A stretch of 41,765 nt of DNA from JALONO01 sp038209965 (GTDB lineage: Bacteria; Bacteroidota; Bacteroidia; Cytophagales; Thermoflexibacteraceae), in assembly GCA_038209965.1 (NCBI GenBank), contig JBBQXF010000033.1:1-41765 (forward strand), given 5' to 3'. Under the pieces are notes generated by a model. That model saw nothing but the letters and a program-made list of their open reading frames with translations. It did no database searches and had not been told where the DNA came from. Numbering within the stretch: position 1 is the first letter of the stretch; every line of letters begins with the position of its first letter. Made by a program: the position numbers and the translations under genes. This document shows positions 6,429 through 15,992 of the stretch, piece after piece.

Positions 6429-9400
6429 ATGGCGGATCGATTAATCCCAGAAAATTTCGCTCAGGCGGTTTATTTTCTACTAGCATTACTGTGTTTATCA
6501 GCTACCCCGGTCCTAGCTCAAGGGCGGTTGGCAACTTTTACCCGTTTTTCGGTCGAAAACGGGCTGTCCCAGAACACCGTTCAGTGTGTGTACCAAGATC
6601 GGCAGGGGTTTGTCTGGATCGGTACCCAGTCGGGCCTAAACCGCTACGACGGGTATTCGTTCACTACTTTCCGCCATGATCCTAGGGACTCCACCAGCAT
6701 TTCTGATAACATGGTTTGGTCGATCCATGAAGACCAGCAGGGCCGCCTATGGATCGGTACCGGGAAGGGCCTCAACTTTATGGATCGCCGGGCCCAGCGT
6801 TTTGAAAAATACCCCAACAAAGGTGGCAACTCTCCCAATGCACCCGAAGGCCGGGTATTCACCATCTTTGAGGATCGCGGCCAACTTTGGCTGGGTACTG
6901 ATCGGGGAGTGATCCGTTTCAATCCCGAAAGTGAAAAATTCACCAATTATGCCTTAATAAAAGGCAACGGCCCCAATTTGGGTTCGGTATATAGTATTAC
7001 CGTCGATAAAATGGGCAATATTCTTGCCGCCTCCCTTGGGCGCGGGGTACTCGTGTACCGGGCCACTTCCGATCAGTTTGAGCCCTACCCACTGTACCCC
7101 AAGAATTTACAGAACGATTATGTGACCAGGCTTTGGCGGGACAGCAACGATAACCTGTGGGTGGGCACCCTCAAGGGATTGCGCAAAATATACCCCGACA
7201 GCCGGGCCGCGCTGATTTACCAAAACCAAGAAGGCCAATCCAACAGCCTGAGTGCAAATTACATAACGGCCATTACCGAGGATAAACGGGGCAATATCTG
7301 GGTGGGCACTCTGGAGAACGGCCTAAACTGCCTGTTGTCAGCTATAGAAAATGATGCCCCCGCATTTGTCCACTTCACTGCCGATACGAGAAAACCCCAA
7401 TCGATGGGCAGCAACTTCATCAGTTCGCTGTTTACCGACCGATCGGGCATCGTCTGGATTGGGAGCAACGGCGGCGGTTTGAGTCTCTACGACGATGGGA
7501 AAGATAAGTTTGAGCTGTTCCAACATGTGGCCGGCAATCGTTTTTCGTTGAGCAATGACTTGGTAAAAGGGCTGTGTGCGGGCAGTGATAGTACCATTTG
7601 GATTGCCACTGGCGGTGGCGGCCTGAACCGGTTTGACCTCCGCACCAAAACATTCCAAGCCTACCTGCACCAGTCCTCCGAGCAGGGCAGTTTGGCCGAC
7701 GATTACGTTACCTGCGTGATCCAAGGGCGCAACAAGGACATTTGGGCGGGGACAATGCGGGGGCTGTCGCACCTGCGGGCCGGTGGCCAACCCAATCGCT
7801 TTGCCACCTTGCAGAGTGACATGGCGGGTTTGAGCGAGAACCACATCACTTGTTTGCTCGAGGACCGGCAAGGGGTAATCTGGATTGGTACCCACGATGG
7901 CGGCCTCAATTATTATTTGCCACCTACCCAACAGTTTGGCCTCTATAAAAGCAGTACCCATACCGCGGGGGCCATTAGCGACAACACCATCCAAGTAATT
8001 TATGAGGATCGCGATGGCGATCTTTGGGTGGGCACTGGCGATGGGCTGAACCGGTTTGACCGCCAAAAAGAAGCGTTCAAAGTCTATAAAAATCTGGCTG
8101 GCGATACCACTTCCTTGATCCACAATAGCATTAAGTGCATTTACCAATCAGCCGAAGGATCCATCTGGATCGGTACTTCGGGCGGGCTGGCCCAGTTTGA
8201 CAAAAAAACCAATAAATTCCGACAATTTGACCAAGAGGATGGTCTGCCCAGCAACAACGTGAACAGCATCCTGGCCGACGGTGCCGGAAACTTGTGGATT
8301 GGCACGTCAGCCGGGCTGTCGCATTTTCGTGTCAGCAAAAATAGTTTTCAAAATTACGACGAATACGACAACCTGCAAGGCAAGGAGTTTTCGCCCAATG
8401 CCGCATTCCGGGCGAGTTCGGGCGAGATGTATTTTGGCGGGACGCACGGGCTGAACGTATTTCACCCCGCCCGGATCCGCAACAATGGGTTTGTACCGCC
8501 CATCTCGCTCACCCATTTGGAAGTGCGGGGCAAAGCGGCCACCGACCAAGTTGCGCCAGCCAATGTAGTGTCATTGGAAGAAGAAACTGAAATTTCGCTA
8601 CCTTATGACCAAAATGATCTGGCCTTTCATTTCGTTGGGCTGAGCTTCCGCCACCCCGAAAAGAACAAATATCGTTATTACTTGGAAAATTTTGACTATC
8701 GCTGGAGCGTTCCCTCCGATGGCCGAGTGGCCCGGTATTCCAATCTGCCCCCGGGCGACTATGTGTTCAAGGTTAAAGCCAGTAACAGTGATGGCGTTTG
8801 GAACGATGCCCCGGCCGAGATCCGGGTCAGCATCCGCCCGCCGTTCTGGGCCACTTGGTGGTTCCGGGTATTGGCTGTGGGCGTGCTGGGCCTTGTCATT
8901 TATGCCACCTACCGGATCCGGATTCAAAATGTCCGGTCGGCCAATCAGCGGCTGGCCCGCCAAGTGGCCGACCGGACCCAAGAAATCGTGGCCCAGCGCG
9001 ATACCGTTGAGCGGGCCTACACCAGCATCAAGGTCATCAGCCAGATCGGCCGGCAACTCACCTCCGAACTGCACCAAGAAGAGTTGATCGGTACTGCCTT
9101 TGCCAGCATCAGCCGTTTGATGGATGTCTCCATGTTCCGGGTGGGGATTTTGGATCCCGACACCAAGCAGTTGGTTTTCAGTGGTTTTGCGGGCAAACAG
9201 GCCATTAAGCCATACAGCCACAACACCGAATCTGGGGTGAAACGACTGTCGGTCATTTGTTTTCAATTTCAACTGGAGATTTTTATCAATGATTTTGACC
9301 GGGAAGCTCCCGAATACATTGGCGATGAATATAAACTATACCAAGTCAATCGGCCCGGATCGGCCATGTATTTGCCGTTAAGTATTGATAATCAAGCAGT

Positions 9401-10397
9401 TGGTGTTTTGACAGTGCAAACTCACCAAAAACATGCCTATACCGAAGAGCATTTGAACATCCTGCGGACGCTGGGCATTTACACCGCTATTGCGATCGAT
9501 AACGCCGTTACCTATGGCAAGCTGACCGAGGCCAACCTGACCATTGAACGGCGCAATGAGCACATACTGAGCGGTATCCGCTACGCCCAAAAAATTCAGC
9601 AGGCCATCTTGCCCGACAGCGAAATGATGCACAGAGCCATTCCCCAGCATTTTGTTTTTTATCAGGCCAAAGACATCGTTTCGGGTGATTTCTACTGGTA
9701 CTATCAAATGGGCCACAAAACCTATGTGGCCGTGGTGGACTGCACCGGCCACGGTGTGCCCGGGGCGTTCATGTCGATTATTGGCAGCAACCTGCTCAAC
9801 GAGATTGTGGTGCGCAAGGGCATCAGTGAACCAGCGCAGATTTTGCAGGAATTGCACCTCGGGGTTCGGTTGGCCCTCCAGCAAGACGATAAAGCGAATG
9901 ATGATGGCATGGACGTTGGCCTGTGCCTCATCAAACGGTTGGGGGAAGTGACCATCCTGACATTTGCCGGGGCCAAACGCCCACTTTTCTTAGCCCGCCG
10001 CGACAAGATTGAGATCATCGAGCGAGAATACGATGCCGCGTTGGACCTAAAGCCCCAAGTAATTTTGTCCAAAAAGCCCCCGCAGTTCTCGATCCATGAA
10101 TTTAAGGGCAACAAGAAATCAGTGGGGGGACGGCAGAAAGAAGCGCGCCGCGTGTATGAGCAACAGGACATCCGCATTGAAAAGGGGGACATCATTTATT
10201 TGAGCACCGATGGGTTCACCGACCAGAACAACCCTGACAAGGAAAAGTACGGAACGCCCCAGCTCAAAGAATTGCTGCACCACCTCGCACCCCACCCCAT
10301 GGGCGAGCAACGGGAAAAATTATTGGCCATTTTCCAACAGTACCGGGGGAAAGAAACCCAACGCGACGATGTGACCCTAATTGGAATCCAGTTGTAG
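6429..10397 (+). CDS. Propeller sensor with GAF and SpoIIE phosphatase output
   Basis: A 1322-residue membrane sensor. ATG 6429 is chosen over an upstream TTG at 6387 because it begins a normal signal peptide ending ATPVLAQG. Residues about 35-690 are Reg_prop repeats, each with the VWIGT.GGLNR-type motif, expected to form periplasmic beta-propellers. A Y_Y_Y domain follows at about 696-795 and one membrane helix at about 805-825. A coiled segment, a GAF domain (about 865-1035) and a PP2C/SpoIIE phosphatase (about 1045-1322) complete it. Phosphatase motifs are present: VSGDFYW, DCTGHGVPGAFMS near 1103, DDGMD, TDGFTDQ near 1259 and QRDDVTLIGI. No histidine kinase or receiver domain is present, so output is probably dephosphorylation of a partner-switching anti-anti-sigma-type protein. 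No such partner gene is in this window. Confidence 0.93.
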   Translation: MADRLIPENFAQAVYFLLALLCLSATPVLAQGRLATFTRFSVENGLSQNTVQCVYQDRQGFVWIGTQSGLNRYDGYSFTTFRHDPRDSTSISDNMVWSIHEDQQGRLWIGTGKGLNFMDRRAQRFEKYPNKGGNSPNAPEGRVFTIFEDRGQLWLGTDRGVIRFNPESEKFTNYALIKGNGPNLGSVYSITVDKMGNILAASLGRGVLVYRATSDQFEPYPLYPKNLQNDYVTRLWRDSNDNLWVGTLKGLRKIYPDSRAALIYQNQEGQSNSLSANYITAITEDKRGNIWVGTLENGLNCLLSAIENDAPAFVHFTADTRKPQSMGSNFISSLFTDRSGIVWIGSNGGGLSLYDDGKDKFELFQHVAGNRFSLSNDLVKGLCAGSDSTIWIATGGGGLNRFDLRTKTFQAYLHQSSEQGSLADDYVTCVIQGRNKDIWAGTMRGLSHLRAGGQPNRFATLQSDMAGLSENHITCLLEDRQGVIWIGTHDGGLNYYLPPTQQFGLYKSSTHTAGAISDNTIQVIYEDRDGDLWVGTGDGLNRFDRQKEAFKVYKNLAGDTTSLIHNSIKCIYQSAEGSIWIGTSGGLAQFDKKTNKFRQFDQEDGLPSNNVNSILADGAGNLWIGTSAGLSHFRVSKNSFQNYDEYDNLQGKEFSPNAAFRASSGEMYFGGTHGLNVFHPARIRNNGFVPPISLTHLEVRGKAATDQVAPANVVSLEEETEISLPYDQNDLAFHFVGLSFRHPEKNKYRYYLENFDYRWSVPSDGRVARYSNLPPGDYVFKVKASNSDGVWNDAPAEIRVSIRPPFWATWWFRVLAVGVLGLVIYATYRIRIQNVRSANQRLARQVADRTQEIVAQRDTVERAYTSIKVISQIGRQLTSELHQEELIGTAFASISRLMDVSMFRVGILDPDTKQLVFSGFAGKQAIKPYSHNTESGVKRLSVICFQFQLEIFINDFDREAPEYIGDEYKLYQVNRPGSAMYLPLSIDNQAVGVLTVQTHQKHAYTEEHLNILRTLGIYTAIAIDNAVTYGKLTEANLTIERRNEHILSGIRYAQKIQQAILPDSEMMHRAIPQHFVFYQAKDIVSGDFYWYYQMGHKTYVAVVDCTGHGVPGAFMSIIGSNLLNEIVVRKGISEPAQILQELHLGVRLALQQDDKANDDGMDVGLCLIKRLGEVTILTFAGAKRPLFLARRDKIEIIEREYDAALDLKPQVILSKKPPQFSIHEFKGNKKSVGGRQKEARRVYEQQDIRIEKGDIIYLSTDGFTDQNNPDKEKYGTPQLKELLHHLAPHPMGEQREKLLAIFQQYRGKETQRDDVTLIGIQL

Positions 10398-10947
10398 GGA
10401 GGAGTTTCGCCCCGACTAGCTGGCAGTAGTTTAATCCCGTTAAGTTAGCCTACGTTTTGACATTTATTGATTATCAACTGCGTACACAAAAACACTTTTA
10501 CGACCAGTCTGGCTTTAACCCGCCGAACGGCAAAATTTCTGGGGAGCAAGCACCAGGATCTAGCCTCAAGACTACCAAGATTCTCACCCCCGTGGCAACG
10601 CAACAGGCGGGCCGCCCCCGGTCAAGAAAAAGTTAATTGGATAATTTGGATATATTTAAAACGGTTCTTATTTTTGGGCAGCCAACCTCACCACTCAATG
10701 CCCAATAAAGTTGCCTTGATTGCTGGTTTGGGCCAACACCTTGTGATTTGCTTGTATTTTCGTAGGGCCGGCGTGGTGAAGTTTTCGCCAGCCAGTACCT
10801 AAACTTAAGAGAATGTAGCGAAATTATCGCGGCGCATTTTATCTTGCTGGATCAGTTCACCGATAACGCCGAAATAAGTGCAACTTTTTAAGAATAAACG
10901 CAAGGGTTGCGTTTATGGAGATGTTATAAACAATTTTGGATTTAAAA
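10398..10947. other. 550-bp gap before the methyltransferase
   Basis: I find no convincing gene. A 111-codon open frame at 10467-10802 has no recognisable domain and odd composition, and I do not call it. Composition shifts from GC-rich to AT-rich along the stretch. A perfect inverted repeat ATAAACGCAA-GGG-TTGCGTTTAT lies at 10894-10916, just upstream of the methyltransferase; it could be a regulatory hairpin or operator. Confidence 0.5.
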
Positions 10948-11550
10948 ATGGAAACATACCACGACTACGTAATAAAGGACGGAAAATTTATTGGGAAATT
11001 TGATGAAATGTATCAAAAATTTGATGACCCTTGGACTCAAATGACACAGCCGAATAAGTATTCAAGAATGGCGGGAATAATGCATTTGACTAACTTCAAG
11101 ATTAATTCAGTTTTGGAGTGTGGGTGTGGACTTGGATACTATGCTAACTGGATAAATCAGGAAACAAAAATTATCCCCAAAAGTATAGATATCTCCCCTA
11201 TTGCTATACAGAAAGCAAGAAAGCTATTTCCAAAGCTAGATTTTGAAGTTGCAAATATTAGTACTGACCTAAGAAAATACTCCAATTATGATTGCATAAT
11301 ATTCGCAGAATTAGTGTGGTATATACTTCCAGACTTAAAAAATATATTTAGCGTACTCCAAAAAGATTTTAAAAGAAAATTTCTTGTTGTAAATCAAGTG
11401 TTCTATAAGGGAACACAAAAATATGGAACCGACTATTTTACAAATTTGGATGAGTTTATAAATTATGTGCCATTTACTTTACTTGCTAAATGTGAGGCGA
11501 CAACAACCACAGAAAGTACAATAGAAACTTCGGTTATCTTTCAAATTTAG
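10948..11550 (+). CDS. Class I SAM-dependent methyltransferase, AT-rich, substrate unknown
   Basis: A 200-residue protein with the SAM-binding motif I VLECGCGLG at about residues 52-60, an acidic residue after the second strand (SIDIS) and a motif-IV-like CIIFAELVWYIL segment. It resembles Methyltransf_23/NodS-like small methyltransferases, but the substrate cannot be read. ATG 10948 is preferred to a TTG four codons upstream. Base composition is much more AT-rich than the flanking genes, with empty DNA on both sides, consistent with horizontal transfer. An imperfect terminator hairpin follows the stop. Confidence 0.82.
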   Translation: METYHDYVIKDGKFIGKFDEMYQKFDDPWTQMTQPNKYSRMAGIMHLTNFKINSVLECGCGLGYYANWINQETKIIPKSIDISPIAIQKARKLFPKLDFEVANISTDLRKYSNYDCIIFAELVWYILPDLKNIFSVLQKDFKRKFLVVNQVFYKGTQKYGTDYFTNLDEFINYVPFTLLAKCEATTTTESTIETSVIFQI

Positions 11551-11561
11551 TGAAGTCTAGC

Positions 11562-11611
11562 AAAAGTATGTTGGCCTACTTCATCGTCATTGTCATACCC
11601 ACATACTTTTT
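11562..11611 (+). terminator. Long-stem terminator after the methyltransferase
   Basis: AAAAGTATGTTGG (11562-11574) pairs 12 of 13 with CCCACATACTTTT (11598-11610), followed by another T. The loop is 23 bases, longer than usual. The rest of 11551-11924 is AT-rich with no gene seen. Confidence 0.5.
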
Positions 11612-11924
11612 AAAATACAACTTGGGTCCTTTCTGATTCTGGTGTGAGAGCCTTTAAAAATATGCTCGCGGAAAAATAATTTTGGCTAGTTATTTTTTGC
11701 AGGTAATTGATTGTCAGGCAATTAATATACTTTAAAAATTTCCAAAACATACCCTGTAAGTATAAAACCGAATTTGACTGACCAAACTGCCACCAATATT
11801 GGATTTGCTGTAAAACTGGCTAAATGTTGTTAATCTCAGCATTCTTTCGTTAACTCAATGGGCATGGTCATTTGCCTGATTGACCTCCCATCCCGCCCCA
11901 TCCCGCCCTTTTGATCCGACGGTT

Positions 11925-14678
11925 CTACTGCGCAGGCCGGGCCTTTTTGAGGGCTTCATAAAATACTTCTTGGATGCCCGTGCGGATGTTGAGATCCGAA
12001 AGTTTACTATTGTTGCGGGTTGGATACACCCGGTTTGACAGAAAAACATACAATAGACCGTTGCGCGGATCCATCCACGCGAAAGTACCCGTAAAGCCCG
12101 AATGGCCAAAACTCTGATCCGAGGCACTGGCGGCGGCGTTTGTGCCCCGGTTGCGGTCAAAGCCGAGGCCGCGTTGGTTGCCTTTTTTGGGATCGTTGGG
12201 ATCGCAAAATTGACAACGGGCAAATTCGGTCAAAGTCGCGGCTTGAATGTATTGCTTTCCCCCGTAGCGGCCTTTGTTCAGGTACATTTGCATTAATTTG
12301 GCCAAGTCATTGGCATTGCCAAACAGGCCGGCGTGGCCAGAAATTCCACCAAACAGCGCTGCCCCCTCGTCATGGACAGTACCGGTGATCAACTGCCGCC
12401 GAAAGAGCGAATCGTATTCCGTGGGCACTACCCGGCTGATGGGAAATTTGTGCAGTGGGTTGAAAGTGAGGGTGTTGGCTCCCAAAGGTACATAAAATTG
12501 ATCGGCCAAGAAATCCTCGAACTTTTGCCCGCTCAAACGCTTCACCATGCCCGGATAGAGGTAATAGGACAGGTCACTGTACACATATTCTTTTTTGCCC
12601 GACAGGGGAGATTGCAAAATTTCGGAGATCAAAGAATCCTCCCCAAAGTTTTTGTGGATATAAAGCTGATTGGCCACTTGGTTGGGATACTTTTGGGAGT
12701 AGTCAGGGCTGAACCATGTCCGTGAGAGTTGACCTTGGGCATCGGTGCGGGCTTTCCAGAACGGGATCCAAGCCTTTAACCCAGCTTGGTGAGTGAGCAG
12801 GTCGGCAAAGGTCAGGTTGGTTTTGTTGGTGCGGCGGGTGCGCTTGTCGAGCTGGCCCCAAGTGTTCTTTACGCTGAACTTGCCCAGATCAGTGAGCTTC
12901 ATGACCGAGGCCACGGAGGTGGCTATTTTTGTCACCGAGGCCAAATCGTAGAGATCATCTGGCTGCACCAGCGCGTTGCCCTCGTAGGTATGCTGGCCAA
13001 AAGCCTTGAAATAGAATACATTGCCATCCTTGGCCGCAAATACTACCCCACCCGGTGCTGCGCGTTCCCGCACACACAGGGCAATCAAGGAGTCGGCTTT
13101 TTGCAAAATGTTCCGATCGAGGCCCAACTCTTCGGGTACGGTGTATTTGAAGCGGAATCCCGGCCCTCCTTTTTGGCTGGCCAATGGCTGGCCAGCGCCC
13201 ATTTGATAGAAAGGGGCGAGGTTGACGGGGAGCGTGCCCGGAGCAGCCACCCCCCCAAATACGGCCTGCGCCGCTAATTCTTGGGTCAGCGGGGAGTCTT
13301 CATAGGCGAGCAACACCGTTTTGAAGCGGTTCATTTGCCCCAACCGGGCGAGGTGATAGGGACTGGCAAAAAAAACGAGGGCCACTTGGGTGCGCCGGGC
13401 GAGTTCTTGCACCAAATCGACCGCACCGGGCGATAATCCACCCAGATCGGTGGGGGAATGGATGCCGATGATCAAGTGCTCAAATTTTTTGAGGGCGCCA
13501 ATCAGAGAATCTATCCCGGCACTTGAGGGGTTGCCACTGCTGCGAAAGTGGCGCACACCCGCATAACGGGCCAGAACAGTCTCGAACTCAGTGGGGTTGC
13601 CGCCGATGGCAAGCGAGGCGATTTCCCCCGGTTGGATGATGGAAATGGGCAAAAAATCGGCTTTATTTTGCAAAAAGGTGAGCGAAGCCTCGGCCAATTG
13701 GCGGCTTCGCCAAACTGCCTGTGGCCGGTGCAAATCCTGCGCGAGGTTGCCCGTTTCCACGATCTTGTTTTCTGCCAAACCCATTTTTTCCTTCCGATCC
13801 AGTAACTGGTGGCAGGCCAAGTCAATTTCCGCTTGGCTGATGATTCCCTGGGCCAAGGCCGATTGGACCGCCAGCAGTGCGGTGGGCACATCGGCCGGAA
13901 GGAGGAAAACCAGTTTACCCGCTTTGAGGAGTTGGGGAGCTTGATCGGCCCGGGCGGGGGAAGGGAGGTGCCCCGCCACCATTGCCAAGTTCCCGGTTTG
14001 CAGCCCGTTTTGGTAGGCAAGCAACTTGCGCTGGGATTTTTCGGGCTGGTCGCCCAACAAAATGGCTTGGGCACCAGGGACAAAAATTTGGTGCAGGCCC
14101 GCCCGGCGACATTGCCAAGCCACTTCGCTGCCCAACCGGTTTAGCATTTCATCTTGGGCAACGGCTCCCAGGGCCAACGCGGTGGGCACGGGCACTGCGC
14201 CCGCCAAACCAAGTCCCGGCCCAATCTGGGCGGCCAGCCACAACGGGATGGGTAATTGCTCCTGCCAGCGATTGGTGCGCTGGACTTGGCCAATGGGATC
14301 GTTAAAGGGAAAGGAAATACCCCCAACTGTATATTCGGTCAGCAAGGTGATTAGTCGGGAATCTTCGGTTGTTTCATTGGGCAGGGCCACCACAAACAAC
14401 TGTCCGATGCGCTGGGCCGGGCTGAGGGTGGCCAAGGTTGAATCTGTCCAACTGCTCAATGTCGTGCTTGAACTTGCCAAAAAACCGGTCAAAGCGGGCA
14501 AAATCAATGTTTGGACGGACTTGGCTTTTACGGGTTTAGTTTTTTTCGACGGGTCGGTCGGTTTTTTTTCGGGCTGGCCCAGAAATCCCGGACCGATCCA
14601 TTGGGCAGATAAAAAGTAGGTCCCAAAAAGCCCGATCAGGCAAACGGCAGCAAAAATGGAGCGAAGATAAGTTGACAT
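11925..14678 (-). CDS. GH3-like domain (active site lost) fused to class C beta-lactamase-type hydrolase
   Basis: A 917-residue exported or membrane-anchored protein with an N-terminal signal/anchor at residues 5-25. Residues about 80-305 align with the NagZ-type GH3 fold found in Bacteroidota fusions (LSPAQRIGQLFVVA, VGGISFPF, ALGAV, EVAWQCRRAGLH). The family's catalytic features are missing: the DAEWG site reads QIGPG, the APVxDVN site reads VPGAQAI, the KHFPGHG loop is reduced to GHLPSP at about 236-241, and the segment with the aspartate nucleophile appears deleted. The C-terminal serine hydrolase domain (about 535-905) looks intact: Ser581-Val-Thr-Lys584, YSD near 700, and HSGFTG near 860. 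It probably acts on peptidoglycan or related peptides in the envelope. ATG 14678 gives the signal sequence. Confidence 0.92.
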   Translation of the reverse strand: MSTYLRSIFAAVCLIGLFGTYFLSAQWIGPGFLGQPEKKPTDPSKKTKPVKAKSVQTLILPALTGFLASSSTTLSSWTDSTLATLSPAQRIGQLFVVALPNETTEDSRLITLLTEYTVGGISFPFNDPIGQVQRTNRWQEQLPIPLWLAAQIGPGLGLAGAVPVPTALALGAVAQDEMLNRLGSEVAWQCRRAGLHQIFVPGAQAILLGDQPEKSQRKLLAYQNGLQTGNLAMVAGHLPSPARADQAPQLLKAGKLVFLLPADVPTALLAVQSALAQGIISQAEIDLACHQLLDRKEKMGLAENKIVETGNLAQDLHRPQAVWRSRQLAEASLTFLQNKADFLPISIIQPGEIASLAIGGNPTEFETVLARYAGVRHFRSSGNPSSAGIDSLIGALKKFEHLIIGIHSPTDLGGLSPGAVDLVQELARRTQVALVFFASPYHLARLGQMNRFKTVLLAYEDSPLTQELAAQAVFGGVAAPGTLPVNLAPFYQMGAGQPLASQKGGPGFRFKYTVPEELGLDRNILQKADSLIALCVRERAAPGGVVFAAKDGNVFYFKAFGQHTYEGNALVQPDDLYDLASVTKIATSVASVMKLTDLGKFSVKNTWGQLDKRTRRTNKTNLTFADLLTHQAGLKAWIPFWKARTDAQGQLSRTWFSPDYSQKYPNQVANQLYIHKNFGEDSLISEILQSPLSGKKEYVYSDLSYYLYPGMVKRLSGQKFEDFLADQFYVPLGANTLTFNPLHKFPISRVVPTEYDSLFRRQLITGTVHDEGAALFGGISGHAGLFGNANDLAKLMQMYLNKGRYGGKQYIQAATLTEFARCQFCDPNDPKKGNQRGLGFDRNRGTNAAASASDQSFGHSGFTGTFAWMDPRNGLLYVFLSNRVYPTRNNSKLSDLNIRTGIQEVFYEALKKARPAQ

Positions 14679-14794
14679 TTATACGAGGGTTTTCGATTGA
14701 TCAAACAAATAAAATTGGGTCTTGGGTTCCAGCCCCAAAGAAATGAGGTATTCCCAAAGCTCAGTAATATATCACAAGCGTGCGGCCAAAAATT

Positions 14795-14824
14795 TTGAAT
14801 ATCAAATTACCGCCTGTAAATTCG
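14795..14824 (+). promoter_or_regulatory. Promoter of mdh: -33 TTG and -7 TAAATTCG
   Basis: TTTTG ending at 14797, a 19-base spacer, and TAAATTCG at 14817-14824, one base from TAnnTTTG. This spacing is normal for Bacteroidota promoters and leaves a leader of about 35 bases before the mdh ATG. Confidence 0.55.
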
Positions 14825-14862
14825 CACACCTTTAGCTTCAAATAAATAACCTCGATAAATTT

Positions 14863-15801
14863 ATGAAAGTAACCGTCGTAGGCGCTGGCAATGTAGGAGC
14901 CACTTGTGCCGATGTTTTAGCGCATAAGGAAATCGCCAATGAGATTGTACTCGTCGATATCAAAGATGGGATCGCCCAAGGCAAGGCGTTGGACATTTGG
15001 CAAAAATCCCCCATTGACTTGTACGATAGCCGTACAGTAGGTGTAACGGCCGACTATGGCCGCACCGAAGGGTCTGATATTGTGGTCATTACCTCTGGCT
15101 TGCCCCGTAAACCGGGCATGAGCCGGGACGACCTCATTTCGGTCAATTCTGAAATAGTGACTTCGGTTACCGAAAATATCGTTAAATATTCCCCCAATAC
15201 GATCATCATTATCGTTTCCAATCCATTGGACGTAATGACCTACGCGGCACACTTGACCTCGGGTTTCCCCCGCACGCGGGTCATGGGCATGGCCGGGATC
15301 TTGGACACGGCACGTTACCGGGCGTTCTTGGCCGAAGCCCTCGACTTGTCGCCCAAGGACATCCAAGCCATGATCCTCGGCGGCCACGGCGATACGATGG
15401 TTCCCCTGCCGCGCTACACCACGGTGAGCGGTATCCCGGTCACGGAACTGATCGATAGCGAAAAATTGAATGCCATTTGTGAACGGACCAAAGTGGGTGG
15501 GGGCGAATTGGTGAAACTGATGGGCACTTCGGCTTGGTATGCTCCCGGTTCGGCAGCCGCCCAAATGGTGGAGGCCATTGCCCGCGACCAGAAGCGCGTG
15601 TTCCCGGTGTGCATGAAACTGGAGGGCGAATATGGCATCAATGGGACTTACTTGGGCGTTCCGGTCGTTTTGGGCAAAAACGGGATTGAGCGCGTGATTG
15701 AGCTGAAACTGAACGCCGAAGAAACCGCCATGCTCGAGGTTTCGCGTGGACACGTACAAGAAGTGATGAACGCTTTTGACACCATGCGGGCCAGCAAGTA
15801 G
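14863..15801 (+). CDS. mdh: Malate dehydrogenase
   Basis: A 312-residue cytoplasmic enzyme that interconverts malate and oxaloacetate with NAD in the TCA cycle. It is of the LDH-like type. Seen: GAGNVGA at 7-13, Asp32 after the second strand (NAD preference), the mobile-loop PRKPGMSR at 81-88 with substrate arginines, Asp148/Arg151, and catalytic His175 in GGHGDTMVPL. Length is typical. It has its own promoter upstream and a strong terminator 30 bases after the stop, so it is probably a single-gene transcript. Confidence 0.98.
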   Translation: MKVTVVGAGNVGATCADVLAHKEIANEIVLVDIKDGIAQGKALDIWQKSPIDLYDSRTVGVTADYGRTEGSDIVVITSGLPRKPGMSRDDLISVNSEIVTSVTENIVKYSPNTIIIIVSNPLDVMTYAAHLTSGFPRTRVMGMAGILDTARYRAFLAEALDLSPKDIQAMILGGHGDTMVPLPRYTTVSGIPVTELIDSEKLNAICERTKVGGGELVKLMGTSAWYAPGSAAAQMVEAIARDQKRVFPVCMKLEGEYGINGTYLGVPVVLGKNGIERVIELKLNAEETAMLEVSRGHVQEVMNAFDTMRASK

Positions 15802-15830
15802 ACAGTTGAACAACGCATCGAGCCTTGACC

Positions 15831-15874
15831 GAAAGAGCCGCCCGATTTACTTGGGCGGCTCTTTCTATATTTTT
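15831..15874 (+). terminator. Rho-independent terminator of mdh
   Basis: Perfect 13-bp stem GAAAGAGCCGCCC (15831-15843) / GGGCGGCTCTTTC (15853-15865), loop of 9, then TATATTTTT. A TATTTTTG at 15868-15875 also matches the -7 consensus and could belong to the next gene. Confidence 0.93.
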
Positions 15875-15992
15875 GAACGTGCGCAATTATTGGTGAAAAT
15901 TTTCAAATAAATCATTGACAATCAAAGTAATTAATCAAAAAAACCCTCAAATCTATTTCAATCTCGGCATTATTTACCCAGCCCATTTTCCT

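Noticed and set aside
7338..8147. Long antisense frames within the propeller sensor (and similar ones in other GC-rich genes)
   Set aside because: Typical shadow frames opposite GC-rich coding sequence; no domains.
10467..10802. 111-codon frame after the SpoIIE gene
   Set aside because: No domain, odd composition, crosses a GC-to-AT transition; likely chance.
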